Assembly (NCBI GenBank): GCA_044353505.1
Contig: JBILBU010000007.1
Coordinates: 1 to 64,000 of the forward strand
Source: Pollutibacter sp044353505
Lineage (GTDB): Bacteria > Bacteroidota > Bacteroidia > Chitinophagales > Chitinophagaceae
Length of the DNA stretch: 64,000 bases
Reading direction: 5' to 3'
The position numbers and the translations under genes were made by a program. The notes beneath the pieces were generated by a model. It was not told the DNA's origin. It ran no database searches and saw nothing but the letters and a program-made list of their open reading frames with translations. How positions within the stretch are numbered: position 1 is the first letter of the stretch; each line of letters opens with the position of its first letter. Of this stretch, positions 45,291 to 53,680 are shown piece after piece.

Positions 45291-47081
45291 TTAGTCCAGG
45301 TCGAGATTTAACCGGTCGCGCAACTCTTTTACCATGGGGTAAAGAGAAATCATCCTCAAATATTGGTCACGCTGTGAAAGGGCCTGCTCAGTAGTAGTTT
45401 CTTGAATCGCTGCGGCGGGGTCTATCAGTATCCTGAATTGCACTTTTGGGTTGTTGAAAAATTCTTGAAGATGAATGAGTAGCCCAGTTCTCTCGCTCTC
45501 TATGAACTGCTGTTGAATTGTTGAGCTGGCTTCAATCTCAAACAATTGGTTGTCTACGATGGATAGCACGGCCATGCGAAGATTGCTATGGCTGGTCACC
45601 TGATTGTTATCTTGAAGTTTTTGTAAATACCCTTCCCAAGCCTGTTTCAACAGTTCAGCAGTGAGTGTGTGAACAGGTGAATGTTCTAGCTTTCTACTTT
45701 GTATCTGCTCGCGAATTTTTTTGAGTGCTCCCATTCCGCTAACAGATGTTTCAGGTTGAACTTGCTGTACCGGCTTTGGCGGAGGTGGAATGTTGAGTGG
45801 ACGATCCTCTGCTGCCTTAGGAGTTGGTAGGCTAGAAGTTGATGTAGGCGTTGCTTGTTCGGGAGCAACTTTTTTTTCTGTGGGCTTCTCTTTCTGGGCT
45901 ACAAAACTGATTTGCTTAAACGCAACTGACTTTAATTCATCAAGTCGTTTTTTTTTTCCAAGGCCATCGCCTGCAACAAGGGTAATCGCTTGTTTGAGAT
46001 GTGTAAGCCTGATCAAATGAAATTCAACATGTAATTTTTTATTGCGGGCTTGCTTGAATCCAAGTTCTGCATCGTTTAATATGTTTAGTGCACCAATAAG
46101 ATAAGGTGCAGAAATGGAAGCGGCAGATGAAATATAGTTGTTCCTAAACCCTTCAACCACTTGGAGAAGGGCAATTGATTTTGGATCGCGACTCACCAAC
46201 AAGTTTCTAAAAAATTCGGAAAGGTTGCTCAATACCATATCACCCTCAAATCCTTTCTTATCAATTTCGTCATACAAGGTAAGCACACCTGCCAGGTCTT
46301 CCTGTTGCAAGTAGTCAAGCAACTTAAAGAAGTAATCTTCATCAAGTAAGTTGAGGTGTTCGAGTGTGTTGCTGTAAGTGAGGTTGGCGTTGGTAAAGCT
46401 GACAATTTTATCAAGAATGCTCAACGCATCTCTCATGCAGCCATCACTTTTTTGAGCAATCACTTGCAGCGCAGAAGGTTCAGCAGTAATGGATTCTTTG
46501 GTAGCTATTTCTTCAAGGTGTGCAACTATATCTGCTGGAGTGATTCTTTTAAAATCAAAAATTTGACACCTGGAAAGTATGGTGGGGATAATCTTGTGTT
46601 TTTCTGTTGTTGCAAGGATGAAGATGGCATGTGCTGGTGGCTCTTCCAATGTTTTCAAAAAAGCATTGAAGGCGCTTGCGCTCAGCATGTGAACCTCATC
46701 AATAATATACACTTTGTATTTGCCAGCTTGTGGTGCAAACCTAACTTGTTCTGTGAGTTCTCTGATGTCATCCACGGAGTTGTTGCTCGCAGCATCCAGC
46801 TCGTGCACATTGAAAGAAGCACCACTGTTGAACGACTTGCATGAGCTGCAGGTGTCGCAAGCCTCTCCATCTTTTCCAATATGTTCACAGTTGATGGTCT
46901 TGGCTAAAATACGGGCACAGGTTGTTTTTCCCACTCCTCTTGGTCCGGTAAAAAGAAATGCATGGGCCAAGTGATGATGTAAAATCGCATTCTTTAGTGT
47001 AGTGGTGATATGGGATTGCCCCACAACTGTTGAAAAAGTCTGGGGTCTATATTTTCTCGCTGAAACAACAAAGTTTTCCAT
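45291..47081 (-). CDS. dnaX: DNA polymerase III subunit gamma/tau
   Basis: This is the clamp-loader ATPase of the replisome, 596 residues long. It has RKYRPQTFSTVVGQ at the N-terminus, Walker A GPRGVGKTTCARIL (about 45-58), four zinc-binding cysteines in CEHIGKDGEACDTCSSC, Walker B VYIIDEVHML and sensor LATTEKHKI. After about residue 370 a Pro/Thr-rich linker leads to a C-terminal tau-like part. It is divergent from glpK, with 70 bases between the starts. Confidence 0.95.
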   Translation of the reverse strand: MENFVVSARKYRPQTFSTVVGQSHITTTLKNAILHHHLAHAFLFTGPRGVGKTTCARILAKTINCEHIGKDGEACDTCSSCKSFNSGASFNVHELDAASNNSVDDIRELTEQVRFAPQAGKYKVYIIDEVHMLSASAFNAFLKTLEEPPAHAIFILATTEKHKIIPTILSRCQIFDFKRITPADIVAHLEEIATKESITAEPSALQVIAQKSDGCMRDALSILDKIVSFTNANLTYSNTLEHLNLLDEDYFFKLLDYLQQEDLAGVLTLYDEIDKKGFEGDMVLSNLSEFFRNLLVSRDPKSIALLQVVEGFRNNYISSAASISAPYLIGALNILNDAELGFKQARNKKLHVEFHLIRLTHLKQAITLVAGDGLGKKKRLDELKSVAFKQISFVAQKEKPTEKKVAPEQATPTSTSSLPTPKAAEDRPLNIPPPPKPVQQVQPETSVSGMGALKKIREQIQSRKLEHSPVHTLTAELLKQAWEGYLQKLQDNNQVTSHSNLRMAVLSIVDNQLFEIEASSTIQQQFIESERTGLLIHLQEFFNNPKVQFRILIDPAAAIQETTTEQALSQRDQYLRMISLYPMVKELRDRLNLDLD

Positions 47082-47151
47082 CCGTTTGCAAGATAAGATA
47101 ATTATGGTGTCCGTTTATGCTGCCATTTTTCTTAACTTTCCACAAACAGAA

Positions 47152-48642
47152 ATGATGGAAAAATTCATCCTCGCACTCGACCAGGGAACAACCAGTTCGC
47201 GGGCCATCATTGTTGATAAACAGGGAAGTGTGCGTGCAGTGGCACAAAAAGAATTTACCCAGTTTTTCCCGCAGTCTGGATGGGTGGAGCATGATCCCAT
47301 GGAAATATGGGTTAGTCAGGCTACCGTTGCCAAGGAGGTGATGATTAAGCTCGGGTTGAAACCAGAAGGTATTGCTGCAATTGGCATCACCAATCAACGG
47401 GAAACAACAGTCGTGTGGGATAGAAATACCGGTGAGCCTATTCATCCTGCCATTGTATGGCAAGATCGCCGAACAGCTGATTTTTGTGATCAGTTGAAGG
47501 CTGATGGAAAGGCTGAGTTGATTAGAAAAAAAACCGGACTTGTAGTTGATGCTTATTTTTCAGGTACTAAATTGAAATGGATATTGGATAAGGTTCCTGG
47601 TGCCAGGGAAAAGGCTGCCAGACATGAACTTGCTTTTGGTACAATCGACTGTTGGTTGTTGTGGAAACTCACTGAAGGTAAAGTGCACGCAACCGATGTA
47701 AGCAATGCGTCTCGCACCATGCTTTTTTCTTTAGATAAATTAGATTGGGATGATGATCTGTTGTCCTTGTTGGATATTCCAAAGAGTGTACTGCCTCAGG
47801 TCAGAAGTAACAGTGAGGTATATGGACATGCTGTTGCCATCGGCATGCCTGAAGTTCCAGTTGCTGGAATGGCAGGTGATCAGCAGTCTGCGTTATTCGG
47901 ACAAATGTGCACCAAAGAAGGAATGGTAAAGAATACATACGGCACGGGTTGTTTCATGCTCATGAACACAGGAGAAAAGCTGGTGGAATCAAAGAACAAC
48001 CTGCTTACCACTGTTGCATGGCAGGTCAATGGTCAAACAAACTATGCGCTGGAAGGGAGTGTGTTCATCGCTGGTGCTGCAGTGCAATGGTTGCGCGACG
48101 GACTAAAAATTATCAAACACTCTGCTGATATTGAAAAGTTGGCTTCTGCTGTAGCAGACGCTGATGGAGTTGTGGTTGTACCTGCCTTTGCTGGATTGGG
48201 TGCACCCCATTGGAATCCGTATGCAAGGGGTACGATATTTGGATTGTCAAGAGGAACAACTGACGCGCATGTTGCAAGAGCAACATTGGAAAGCATCGCA
48301 TACCAAACCTATGATGTGCTCAAGGCCATGGAATCTGATGCAGGTATTCCTATTCGTGAACTTAGGGTTGATGGTGGCGCCACGGTGAATACCCTGCTGA
48401 TGCAATTTCAATCTGATATTCTTGGCGTACCTGTAATTAGGCCTGCTGTTATTGAAACAACCGCACTTGGTGCCGCATATTTTGCAGGATTGGCAGTGGG
48501 ATATTGGAAAGACATGGAAGCGATTTCTTCGCAATGGCAGATAGATGCTCGCTTCACACCAATGATGGAACTGGAAAAACGCAGCACATACTTACACAAT
48601 TGGCAACGTGCAGTCAATGCCGTGTTGGCATGGACTAATTAA
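47152..48642 (+). CDS. glpK: Glycerol kinase
   Basis: GlpK phosphorylates glycerol to glycerol 3-phosphate. From the ATG at 47152 (or 47155) it has 496 residues, with the FGGY-kinase N-terminus ILALDQGTTSSRAI, TNQRETTVVW, the glycerol-site region DRRTADFC, and GGATVNTLLMQFQSDIL at the C-terminal signature. The open frame reaches back to 47002 but that part overlaps dnaX and lacks similarity. It heads the glpK-glpD-glpF operon; glpD begins 1 base after it ends. Confidence 0.95.
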   Translation: MMEKFILALDQGTTSSRAIIVDKQGSVRAVAQKEFTQFFPQSGWVEHDPMEIWVSQATVAKEVMIKLGLKPEGIAAIGITNQRETTVVWDRNTGEPIHPAIVWQDRRTADFCDQLKADGKAELIRKKTGLVVDAYFSGTKLKWILDKVPGAREKAARHELAFGTIDCWLLWKLTEGKVHATDVSNASRTMLFSLDKLDWDDDLLSLLDIPKSVLPQVRSNSEVYGHAVAIGMPEVPVAGMAGDQQSALFGQMCTKEGMVKNTYGTGCFMLMNTGEKLVESKNNLLTTVAWQVNGQTNYALEGSVFIAGAAVQWLRDGLKIIKHSADIEKLASAVADADGVVVVPAFAGLGAPHWNPYARGTIFGLSRGTTDAHVARATLESIAYQTYDVLKAMESDAGIPIRELRVDGGATVNTLLMQFQSDILGVPVIRPAVIETTALGAAYFAGLAVGYWKDMEAISSQWQIDARFTPMMELEKRSTYLHNWQRAVNAVLAWTN

Positions 48643-48643
48643 T

Positions 48644-50212
48644 ATGGAAAGGAAAAAAGGGATTGATAAATTAGAAGAAGTCACAATCTGGGACATCATC
48701 GTGATTGGAGGTGGCGCCACGGGTTTGGGCATAGCAGTGGATGCAGCCCAACGTGGATTTAAGGTATTGTTGCTTGAGAAAAATGATTTTGCTAAAGGCA
48801 CTTCCAGCAGAAGTACAAAGTTGGTGCACGGGGGTGTTCGATATCTTGCACAAGGAAATATCAAGCTCGTTGTTGAGGCCTTGAGGGAGCGTGGATTTCT
48901 GTTGGCTAATGCACCACATCTTACCAGAGTTCAGGAGTTCATCATCCCTTCTTATGCGTATTTCAGTAAATGGTATTTTGGCATCGGACTGTATATCTAT
49001 GATTTTCTTTCCAGAAAACTTAGTTTAGGTAGGCCCAGGATTATTGGTAAGAAATCTGTGATCAAGGAAATGCCCTCGATCAATCCGAGGGGGTTAAAAG
49101 GGGGTGTGGTGTATACAGACGGACAGTTTGATGATGCGCGTTTGGCTATTGCATTGGCCATGACGGCATCCGATCTTGGTGCTACTGTATTAAACTATTG
49201 CAGCGTAATCGGACTTATCAAAGAAAATGGCTTTGTGTGTGGAGTGCAGATGCAAGATGAAATTGGAGAGCGCGCGCATGAAGTGCATGCTAAAGTAGTG
49301 ATCAATGCAACAGGTGTTTTTGTCGATACCATTCTAGACATGGATGATGCCGCCTCACCTGCGGCAGTGATGCCATCCCAAGGAGTACATGTTGTAATCA
49401 GTAAAAAATATTTTCCAGGTACTGCGGCACTAATGATTCCCAAAACTAGGGATGGAAGGGTGTTGTTTGCTGTGCCTTGGCATGATGCGGTTGTCATCGG
49501 AACAACGGACACTCCCTTGAACATCATCAGTGAAGAACCTGTTGCATTGGATGAGGAAATATCTTTTATCATCAGTCATTTTAACGCGTATACTGATGCA
49601 AACATCAGAAGAGAAGATGTGCTTTCGGTGTTTGCCGGACTTCGTCCTTTAGTCAAGACTTCCAATCTCGGAAACACAGCCTTGGCTTCCAGAGACCATA
49701 CCATTCTTGTTTCAAAAAGCAACCTCATCACCATCACAGGGGGCAAGTGGACAACCTACAGAAAAATGGCAAAGGATGCAGTGAACAATGCAGCATTTGT
49801 AGCCAAGCTCCCCATTATTAAATGTCGTACACGCCGACTAAGGTTGCATGGGTATGCTGAGGATATTCATTATGGAACACCGCTTTCAGTGTATGGCTCG
49901 GATGCATCACAAATCAGTAAGATGATGGTTGCTCAGCCCGAATTGGCTGAGCAGATCCATCCTAATCATCCCTATACCAAAGCTGAGGTGGTATGGTCGG
50001 TTGAACATGAAATGGCCATGCAAGTCGAGGACATCCTCGCCAGAAGATCCAGAATACTGTTTACGGACGCAAGAGCAGCTATTGAAGCTGCACCTCGGGT
50101 GGCTGAAATCATGGCGGGTGTAAATGGTGAGGGGGTGGAATGGATAGCAGAACAAGTAACTTCCTTTCGCGAGTTGGCAACTGCCTATTTGCCCCAGGAT
50201 CAAACCGGCTAA
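48644..50212 (+). CDS. glpD: Glycerol-3-phosphate dehydrogenase (FAD, GlpD type)
   Basis: This FAD-dependent, membrane-associated enzyme oxidises glycerol 3-phosphate to dihydroxyacetone phosphate and passes electrons to quinone. The 522-residue protein shows the dinucleotide fold IIVIGGGATGLGIAVDAAQRG (residues about 20-40, given here as its core GGGATGLG), RSTKLVHGGVRYL, and GTTDTPL and GGKWTTYRKMA downstream. The ATG at 48644 follows glpK by one base. The longer frame from 48608 lies within glpK. The order glpK-glpD-glpF makes a complete glycerol uptake and oxidation unit. Confidence 0.95.
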   Translation: MERKKGIDKLEEVTIWDIIVIGGGATGLGIAVDAAQRGFKVLLLEKNDFAKGTSSRSTKLVHGGVRYLAQGNIKLVVEALRERGFLLANAPHLTRVQEFIIPSYAYFSKWYFGIGLYIYDFLSRKLSLGRPRIIGKKSVIKEMPSINPRGLKGGVVYTDGQFDDARLAIALAMTASDLGATVLNYCSVIGLIKENGFVCGVQMQDEIGERAHEVHAKVVINATGVFVDTILDMDDAASPAAVMPSQGVHVVISKKYFPGTAALMIPKTRDGRVLFAVPWHDAVVIGTTDTPLNIISEEPVALDEEISFIISHFNAYTDANIRREDVLSVFAGLRPLVKTSNLGNTALASRDHTILVSKSNLITITGGKWTTYRKMAKDAVNNAAFVAKLPIIKCRTRRLRLHGYAEDIHYGTPLSVYGSDASQISKMMVAQPELAEQIHPNHPYTKAEVVWSVEHEMAMQVEDILARRSRILFTDARAAIEAAPRVAEIMAGVNGEGVEWIAEQVTSFRELATAYLPQDQTG

Positions 50213-50238
50213 TTCATTATATTTAATAAACTTCTACA

Positions 50239-50943
50239 ATGACCCCTTTCATTGCCGAACTTATTGGAACTAGCGTACTCATTGCAATGGGTGCTGGAGT
50301 CGTTGCCAATGTACTTCTCCATGGCACAAAAGGCAACAGTTCGGGTTTGATCGTTATTGCGTTCGGTTGGTGCGTGGCAGTATTTGTAGGTGTTTACATT
50401 GCTGCAGATGCAAGCGGGGCGCACCTGAATCCTGCCGTTACTGTAGCCCTGGCAGTTGCTGGTAAATTTGATTGGGCCCTTGTTCCAACATATCTGCTGG
50501 CCCAACTCCTGGGAGCTATGATCGGATCCTGTCTGGCTTGGGTTGCCTACAAAGACCATTTTGATCAAACGCGTGATCCGGGATTGATATTGGCCGTATT
50601 TTCTACCAGTCCGGCCATCAGAAAGCCGCTCAATAATTTTCTTACAGAGTTTATTGCAACCTGTGTATTCATGCTGTCCGTAATGTTTATTCAAAAAGGG
50701 GATATGAAGCTGGGCTCATTGGATGCCCTCCCTGTTGCCTTGCTGGTGTTGGGCATCGGACTAAGCATGGGTGGACCAACCGGATATGCCATCAATCCTG
50801 CTCGTGACCTTGGGCCAAGAATCGTTCATGCACTCCTTCCCATCCCCCATAAGGGGCCGAGTGACTGGCAATATGCCTGGATTCCGGTAGTGGCACCCCT
50901 CTCAGGAGCAGTAGCGGCGGTGCTTCTTTTCCAATTGTTATAG
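50239..50943 (+). CDS. glpF: Glycerol uptake facilitator (aquaglyceroporin)
   Basis: This is a 234-residue MIP-family channel with six spans and the two half-helices carrying HLNPAVT (about residues 59-65) and INPARDLGPR (about 185-194). The residue after the second NPA motif is followed by RD, as in glycerol-conducting members. It admits glycerol for GlpK. It is the last gene of the operon, 26 bases after glpD. No hairpin terminator is obvious after it. Confidence 0.93.
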   Translation: MTPFIAELIGTSVLIAMGAGVVANVLLHGTKGNSSGLIVIAFGWCVAVFVGVYIAADASGAHLNPAVTVALAVAGKFDWALVPTYLLAQLLGAMIGSCLAWVAYKDHFDQTRDPGLILAVFSTSPAIRKPLNNFLTEFIATCVFMLSVMFIQKGDMKLGSLDALPVALLVLGIGLSMGGPTGYAINPARDLGPRIVHALLPIPHKGPSDWQYAWIPVVAPLSGAVAAVLLFQLL

Positions 50944-50980
50944 GTATTTAAGCGCATCCGAAAAAAAACCCTTAAACAAT

Positions 50981-51011
50981 TTTTAATAACTGCCCATCCT
51001 GCTTACCTTTG
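50981..51011 (+). promoter_or_regulatory. Promoter for atpD-atpC
   Basis: A -7 element TACCTTTG at 51004-51011 is an exact match to TAnnTTTG, and TTTT (50981-50984) lies 19 bases upstream at the -33 position. The start would be near 51015, giving a leader of about 35 bases to the atpD ATG. It is the best promoter candidate in the window. Confidence 0.65.
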
Positions 51012-51050
51012 CGCCCTGAAACGAAGCAGTATCCAAAATAAATAACAATC

Positions 51051-52550
51051 ATGTCTAACAGAGGTAAAATCAAACAGGTAATCGGTGCAGTGGTTGACGT
51101 TCAGTTCGACGCTCAACTTCCTGAGATCTACAGCGCATTAGAGCTTAAAAGGGAAAATGGAGATATCCTCGTCATGGAGGTTCAACAGCACCTTGGTGAA
51201 GACAGTGTTCGCTGTATTGCAATGGATGGTACTGAAGGCCTTGTAAGGGGTACAGAGGTTATCGATACAGGACTTGGAATCATGATGCCAATTGGTGATG
51301 ATATCAACGGACGTCTATTTAATGTAACGGGTGATCCTATTGATGGATTGCCTGCCGTTTCAAAAGTTAATGGAAGGGCTATACACGCCAAGCCACCAAG
51401 GTTTGAAGACCTCAGCACTGCCTCTGAAGTGCTTTTTACTGGTATCAAAGTAATTGATCTTATTGAGCCATACGCAAAAGGTGGTAAGATCGGATTGTTT
51501 GGTGGTGCAGGTGTTGGTAAAACAGTATTGATCCAAGAGTTAATTAACAATATCGCAAAAGGATACGGTGGAATGTCTGTATTCGCCGGAGTGGGTGAGC
51601 GTACGCGTGAAGGAAACGATCTGTTGAGAGAAATGATCGAAGCGGGTATCATGAAATACGGCGACGATTTCAATCACAGCATGGAAGAAGGTGGATGGGA
51701 TCTTGACAAAGTGGACATGAAAGGATTGAGAGATTCTAAAGCAACGTTTGTATTCGGACAAATGAACGAACCTCCTGGAGCACGTGCTAGGGTGGCGTTG
51801 AGTGGACTTACCATTGCGGAATATTTCCGTGACGGTGATGGCCAAGGCAAAGGAAAGGACATCCTTTTCTTTGTAGACAATATCTTCCGTTTCACACAAG
51901 CAGGTTCTGAGGTGTCAGCACTTCTTGGAAGAATGCCTTCTGCAGTGGGATATCAGCCTACACTTGCAACTGAAATGGGATTGATGCAAGAGCGCATCAC
52001 CTCTACAAAAAATGGTTCTATTACTTCTGTACAGGCAGTATATGTTCCTGCAGATGACCTTACAGATCCGGCACCAGCAACAACATTTGCACACTTAGAT
52101 GCAACCACAGTATTGAGTCGTAAAATTGCAGATCTTGGTATTTATCCTGCAGTAGATCCATTGGATTCTACTTCAAGAATTCTTACCCCTATGATCGTAG
52201 GTGACGCACACTACCAATGTGCAAATAGGGTGAAGTTGATTCTTCAACGCTATAAGGAACTTCAAGATATTATTGCTATCCTTGGTATGGATGAATTGAG
52301 TGATGAAGATAAACTCACAGTAAGCCGTGCAAGAAGGGTTCAGCGTTTCCTCAGTCAGCCTTTCCACGTTGCTGAACAGTTCACGGGCCTCAAAGGAGTA
52401 TTCGTAAACATCGATGATACCATTCGTGGTTTCAACATGATTATGGATGGTGCAGTGGATGAATATCCTGAAGCAGCATTCAACCTTGTTGGTACAATCG
52501 AAGATGCAATCGAGAAGGGTAAGAAAATGATGGAAGCGGCTAAAGCCTAA
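51051..52550 (+). CDS. atpD: ATP synthase F1 subunit beta
   Basis: This is the catalytic subunit of F1 ATP synthase, 499 residues, with Walker A FGGAGVGKTVLIQE (about 148-161), the catalytic Glu in GVGERTREGNDLLREM, FVDNIFRFTQAGSEVSALLGRMPSAVGYQPTL (key block VDNIFRFTQAGSEVS), and YVPADDLTDPAPATTF. With atpC it forms a two-gene operon, a separate locus from atpH-atpA at the start of the window. Confidence 0.98.
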   Translation: MSNRGKIKQVIGAVVDVQFDAQLPEIYSALELKRENGDILVMEVQQHLGEDSVRCIAMDGTEGLVRGTEVIDTGLGIMMPIGDDINGRLFNVTGDPIDGLPAVSKVNGRAIHAKPPRFEDLSTASEVLFTGIKVIDLIEPYAKGGKIGLFGGAGVGKTVLIQELINNIAKGYGGMSVFAGVGERTREGNDLLREMIEAGIMKYGDDFNHSMEEGGWDLDKVDMKGLRDSKATFVFGQMNEPPGARARVALSGLTIAEYFRDGDGQGKGKDILFFVDNIFRFTQAGSEVSALLGRMPSAVGYQPTLATEMGLMQERITSTKNGSITSVQAVYVPADDLTDPAPATTFAHLDATTVLSRKIADLGIYPAVDPLDSTSRILTPMIVGDAHYQCANRVKLILQRYKELQDIIAILGMDELSDEDKLTVSRARRVQRFLSQPFHVAEQFTGLKGVFVNIDDTIRGFNMIMDGAVDEYPEAAFNLVGTIEDAIEKGKKMMEAAKA

Positions 52551-52575
52551 TCTGAAAAAATAACAAGCGAAAGAA

Positions 52576-52830
52576 ATGCAGATCGAAATATTGACGCCGG
52601 AGAAAAAGCTTTTTGCAGGTGATGTCTACGGAGTTCAACTTCCCGGAGTAAGTGGATCTTTTGAGATACTTGAGAAGCATGCACCGATGGTGAGCGCATT
52701 GCGCGCAGGTGCTGTAAAGATTCTGCTCGATCGCAATGGAAAGAACAGCTCATACATAATCTCAGGAGGATTTATTGAAGTGTTTGAAAATAAAGTAACA
52801 CTGTTGGTTGAAGGTGCAAGCGCAGCTTAA
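52576..52830 (+). CDS. atpC: ATP synthase F1 subunit epsilon (short form)
   Basis: The epsilon subunit links the rotor to F1. Only 84 residues are present, covering the N-terminal beta-sandwich (QIEILTPEKKLFAGDVYGVQLPG, SFEILEKHAPMVSALRAG, IISGGFIEVFENKVTLL). The C-terminal helical hairpin that inhibits hydrolysis in other bacteria is absent. This short form is usual in Bacteroidota. It lies 25 bases after atpD and is followed by a strong terminator. Confidence 0.93.
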   Translation: MQIEILTPEKKLFAGDVYGVQLPGVSGSFEILEKHAPMVSALRAGAVKILLDRNGKNSSYIISGGFIEVFENKVTLLVEGASAA

Positions 52831-52854
52831 TCATCATTTCTGCTGATCATATTG

Positions 52855-52879
52855 AAGGGACCAACTGGTCCCTTTTTTT
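52855..52879 (+). terminator. Rho-independent terminator after atpC
   Basis: A perfect stem, AAGGGACC (52855-52862) and GGTCCCTT (52867-52874), has an AACT loop and a T-run to 52879. It ends the atpD-atpC transcript 24 bases after the stop. Confidence 0.92.
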
Positions 52880-52892
52880 ATGACAGTAATAC

Positions 52893-52991
52893 AGCCAGGG
52901 ACAAGGAAATACAAGGGACGAGTCATTGTCCCTCGTCCCTCGTCCCTCGTCCCTTGTATTTCCCTCGTCCCTCGTCCCTTTTGTATCCCTC
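52893..52991. repeat. Heptamer repeat array with 18-bp inverted repeat
   Basis: The right part (52928-52986) is built of TCCCTCG-type 7-mers. An 18-bp perfect inverted repeat is formed by 52905-52922 (GGAAATACAAGGGACGAG) and 52946-52963. The array runs into the TGA stop of yqgE on the minus strand (52990-52992, read TCA on the plus strand within CCCTCA). GAAATACAAGG is shared with the array at 8981. It fills the space between the atpC terminator and yqgE. Confidence 0.88.
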
Positions 52992-53535
52992 AATTATACG
53001 ACGGATCCAACGGATAATTGATGATGGGCAAGAATTTATCGCCGAGCGTTTTCACCGCCTCTTTCCAGATCTGATCTGTTGAAGTTTTTAATACCAACGA
53101 ACTGCTGGCAGCAATTGTAAGCCAGCTTTTATCTTTCATCTCGCTTTCAAGTTGCTGATCTCCCCAGCCGGCATAGCCAAGATAAAAGCGAATCTTTTTA
53201 CCCCCTCCTGTTTTCAAAAAAGTAGTCATTTCATTAAAGTCGCCTCCCCAATAAATACCATCTGCTATTTCTTGGCCACCTGTAATCCATTCAGGATATT
53301 GGTGAAGGAAATGAATATGATCCCGACTCACTGGCCCACCATCATGAATGGGTAAACTGCAAAACGAAAGTTCTTCGATATAGTCGCTCACCACCTCATC
53401 AGTTTGTCTATTGATGGTAATGCCAAAGGTGCCAGATTGCTGATGGTCACAAATTAAAATGACGGATCGCTGAAAGTTTTGGTCTTTCAGAAAAGGTTCG
53501 GCAATGAGCAGCATCCCTTTTTCAATCTTATTCAT
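52990..53535 (-). CDS. YqgE/AlgH family protein
   Basis: This is a 181-residue protein of the UPF0301 family from the ATG at 53535 (NKIEKGMLLIAEPFLKDQNF). It has the conserved blocks RSVILICDH, GTFGITINR, GGPVSRDHIHFLH, GDFNEM and FYLGYAGWGDQQLESEM. The family has a solved fold but no settled biochemical role. AlgH of Pseudomonas was linked to transcription control, which does not transfer safely. An ATG 18 bases upstream is less likely. Its 3' end abuts a heptamer array. Confidence 0.88.
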   Translation of the reverse strand: MNKIEKGMLLIAEPFLKDQNFQRSVILICDHQQSGTFGITINRQTDEVVSDYIEELSFCSLPIHDGGPVSRDHIHFLHQYPEWITGGQEIADGIYWGGDFNEMTTFLKTGGGKKIRFYLGYAGWGDQQLESEMKDKSWLTIAASSSLVLKTSTDQIWKEAVKTLGDKFLPIINYPLDPSYN

Positions 53536-53665
53536 ATTCCTAATGTAAAACATCGGCCAGATATTTCAAAGAAAATGAGTGCGGAGCAATAGATAAGCTG
53601 ATAAATGGCATCTTAAACCTACGTTAAATAAAGCGCCTTTGCGTATCTTCATCAAAAGCCAACGT

Positions 53666-53673
53666 TATTTTTG
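53666..53673 (+). promoter_or_regulatory. Possible -7 element before the RprX-like kinase gene
   Basis: TATTTTTG fits TAnnTTTG and ends 7 bases before the ATG at 53681. A TTTG at 53638-53641 is 24 bases upstream, slightly too far for the usual 19-21 base spacer. Confidence 0.4.
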
Positions 53674-53680
53674 CCATCTT

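Noticed and set aside
47002..47151. N-terminal extension of glycerol kinase
   Set aside because: The region overlaps the start of dnaX on the other strand and has no similarity. The conserved N-terminus begins at 47152 or 47155.
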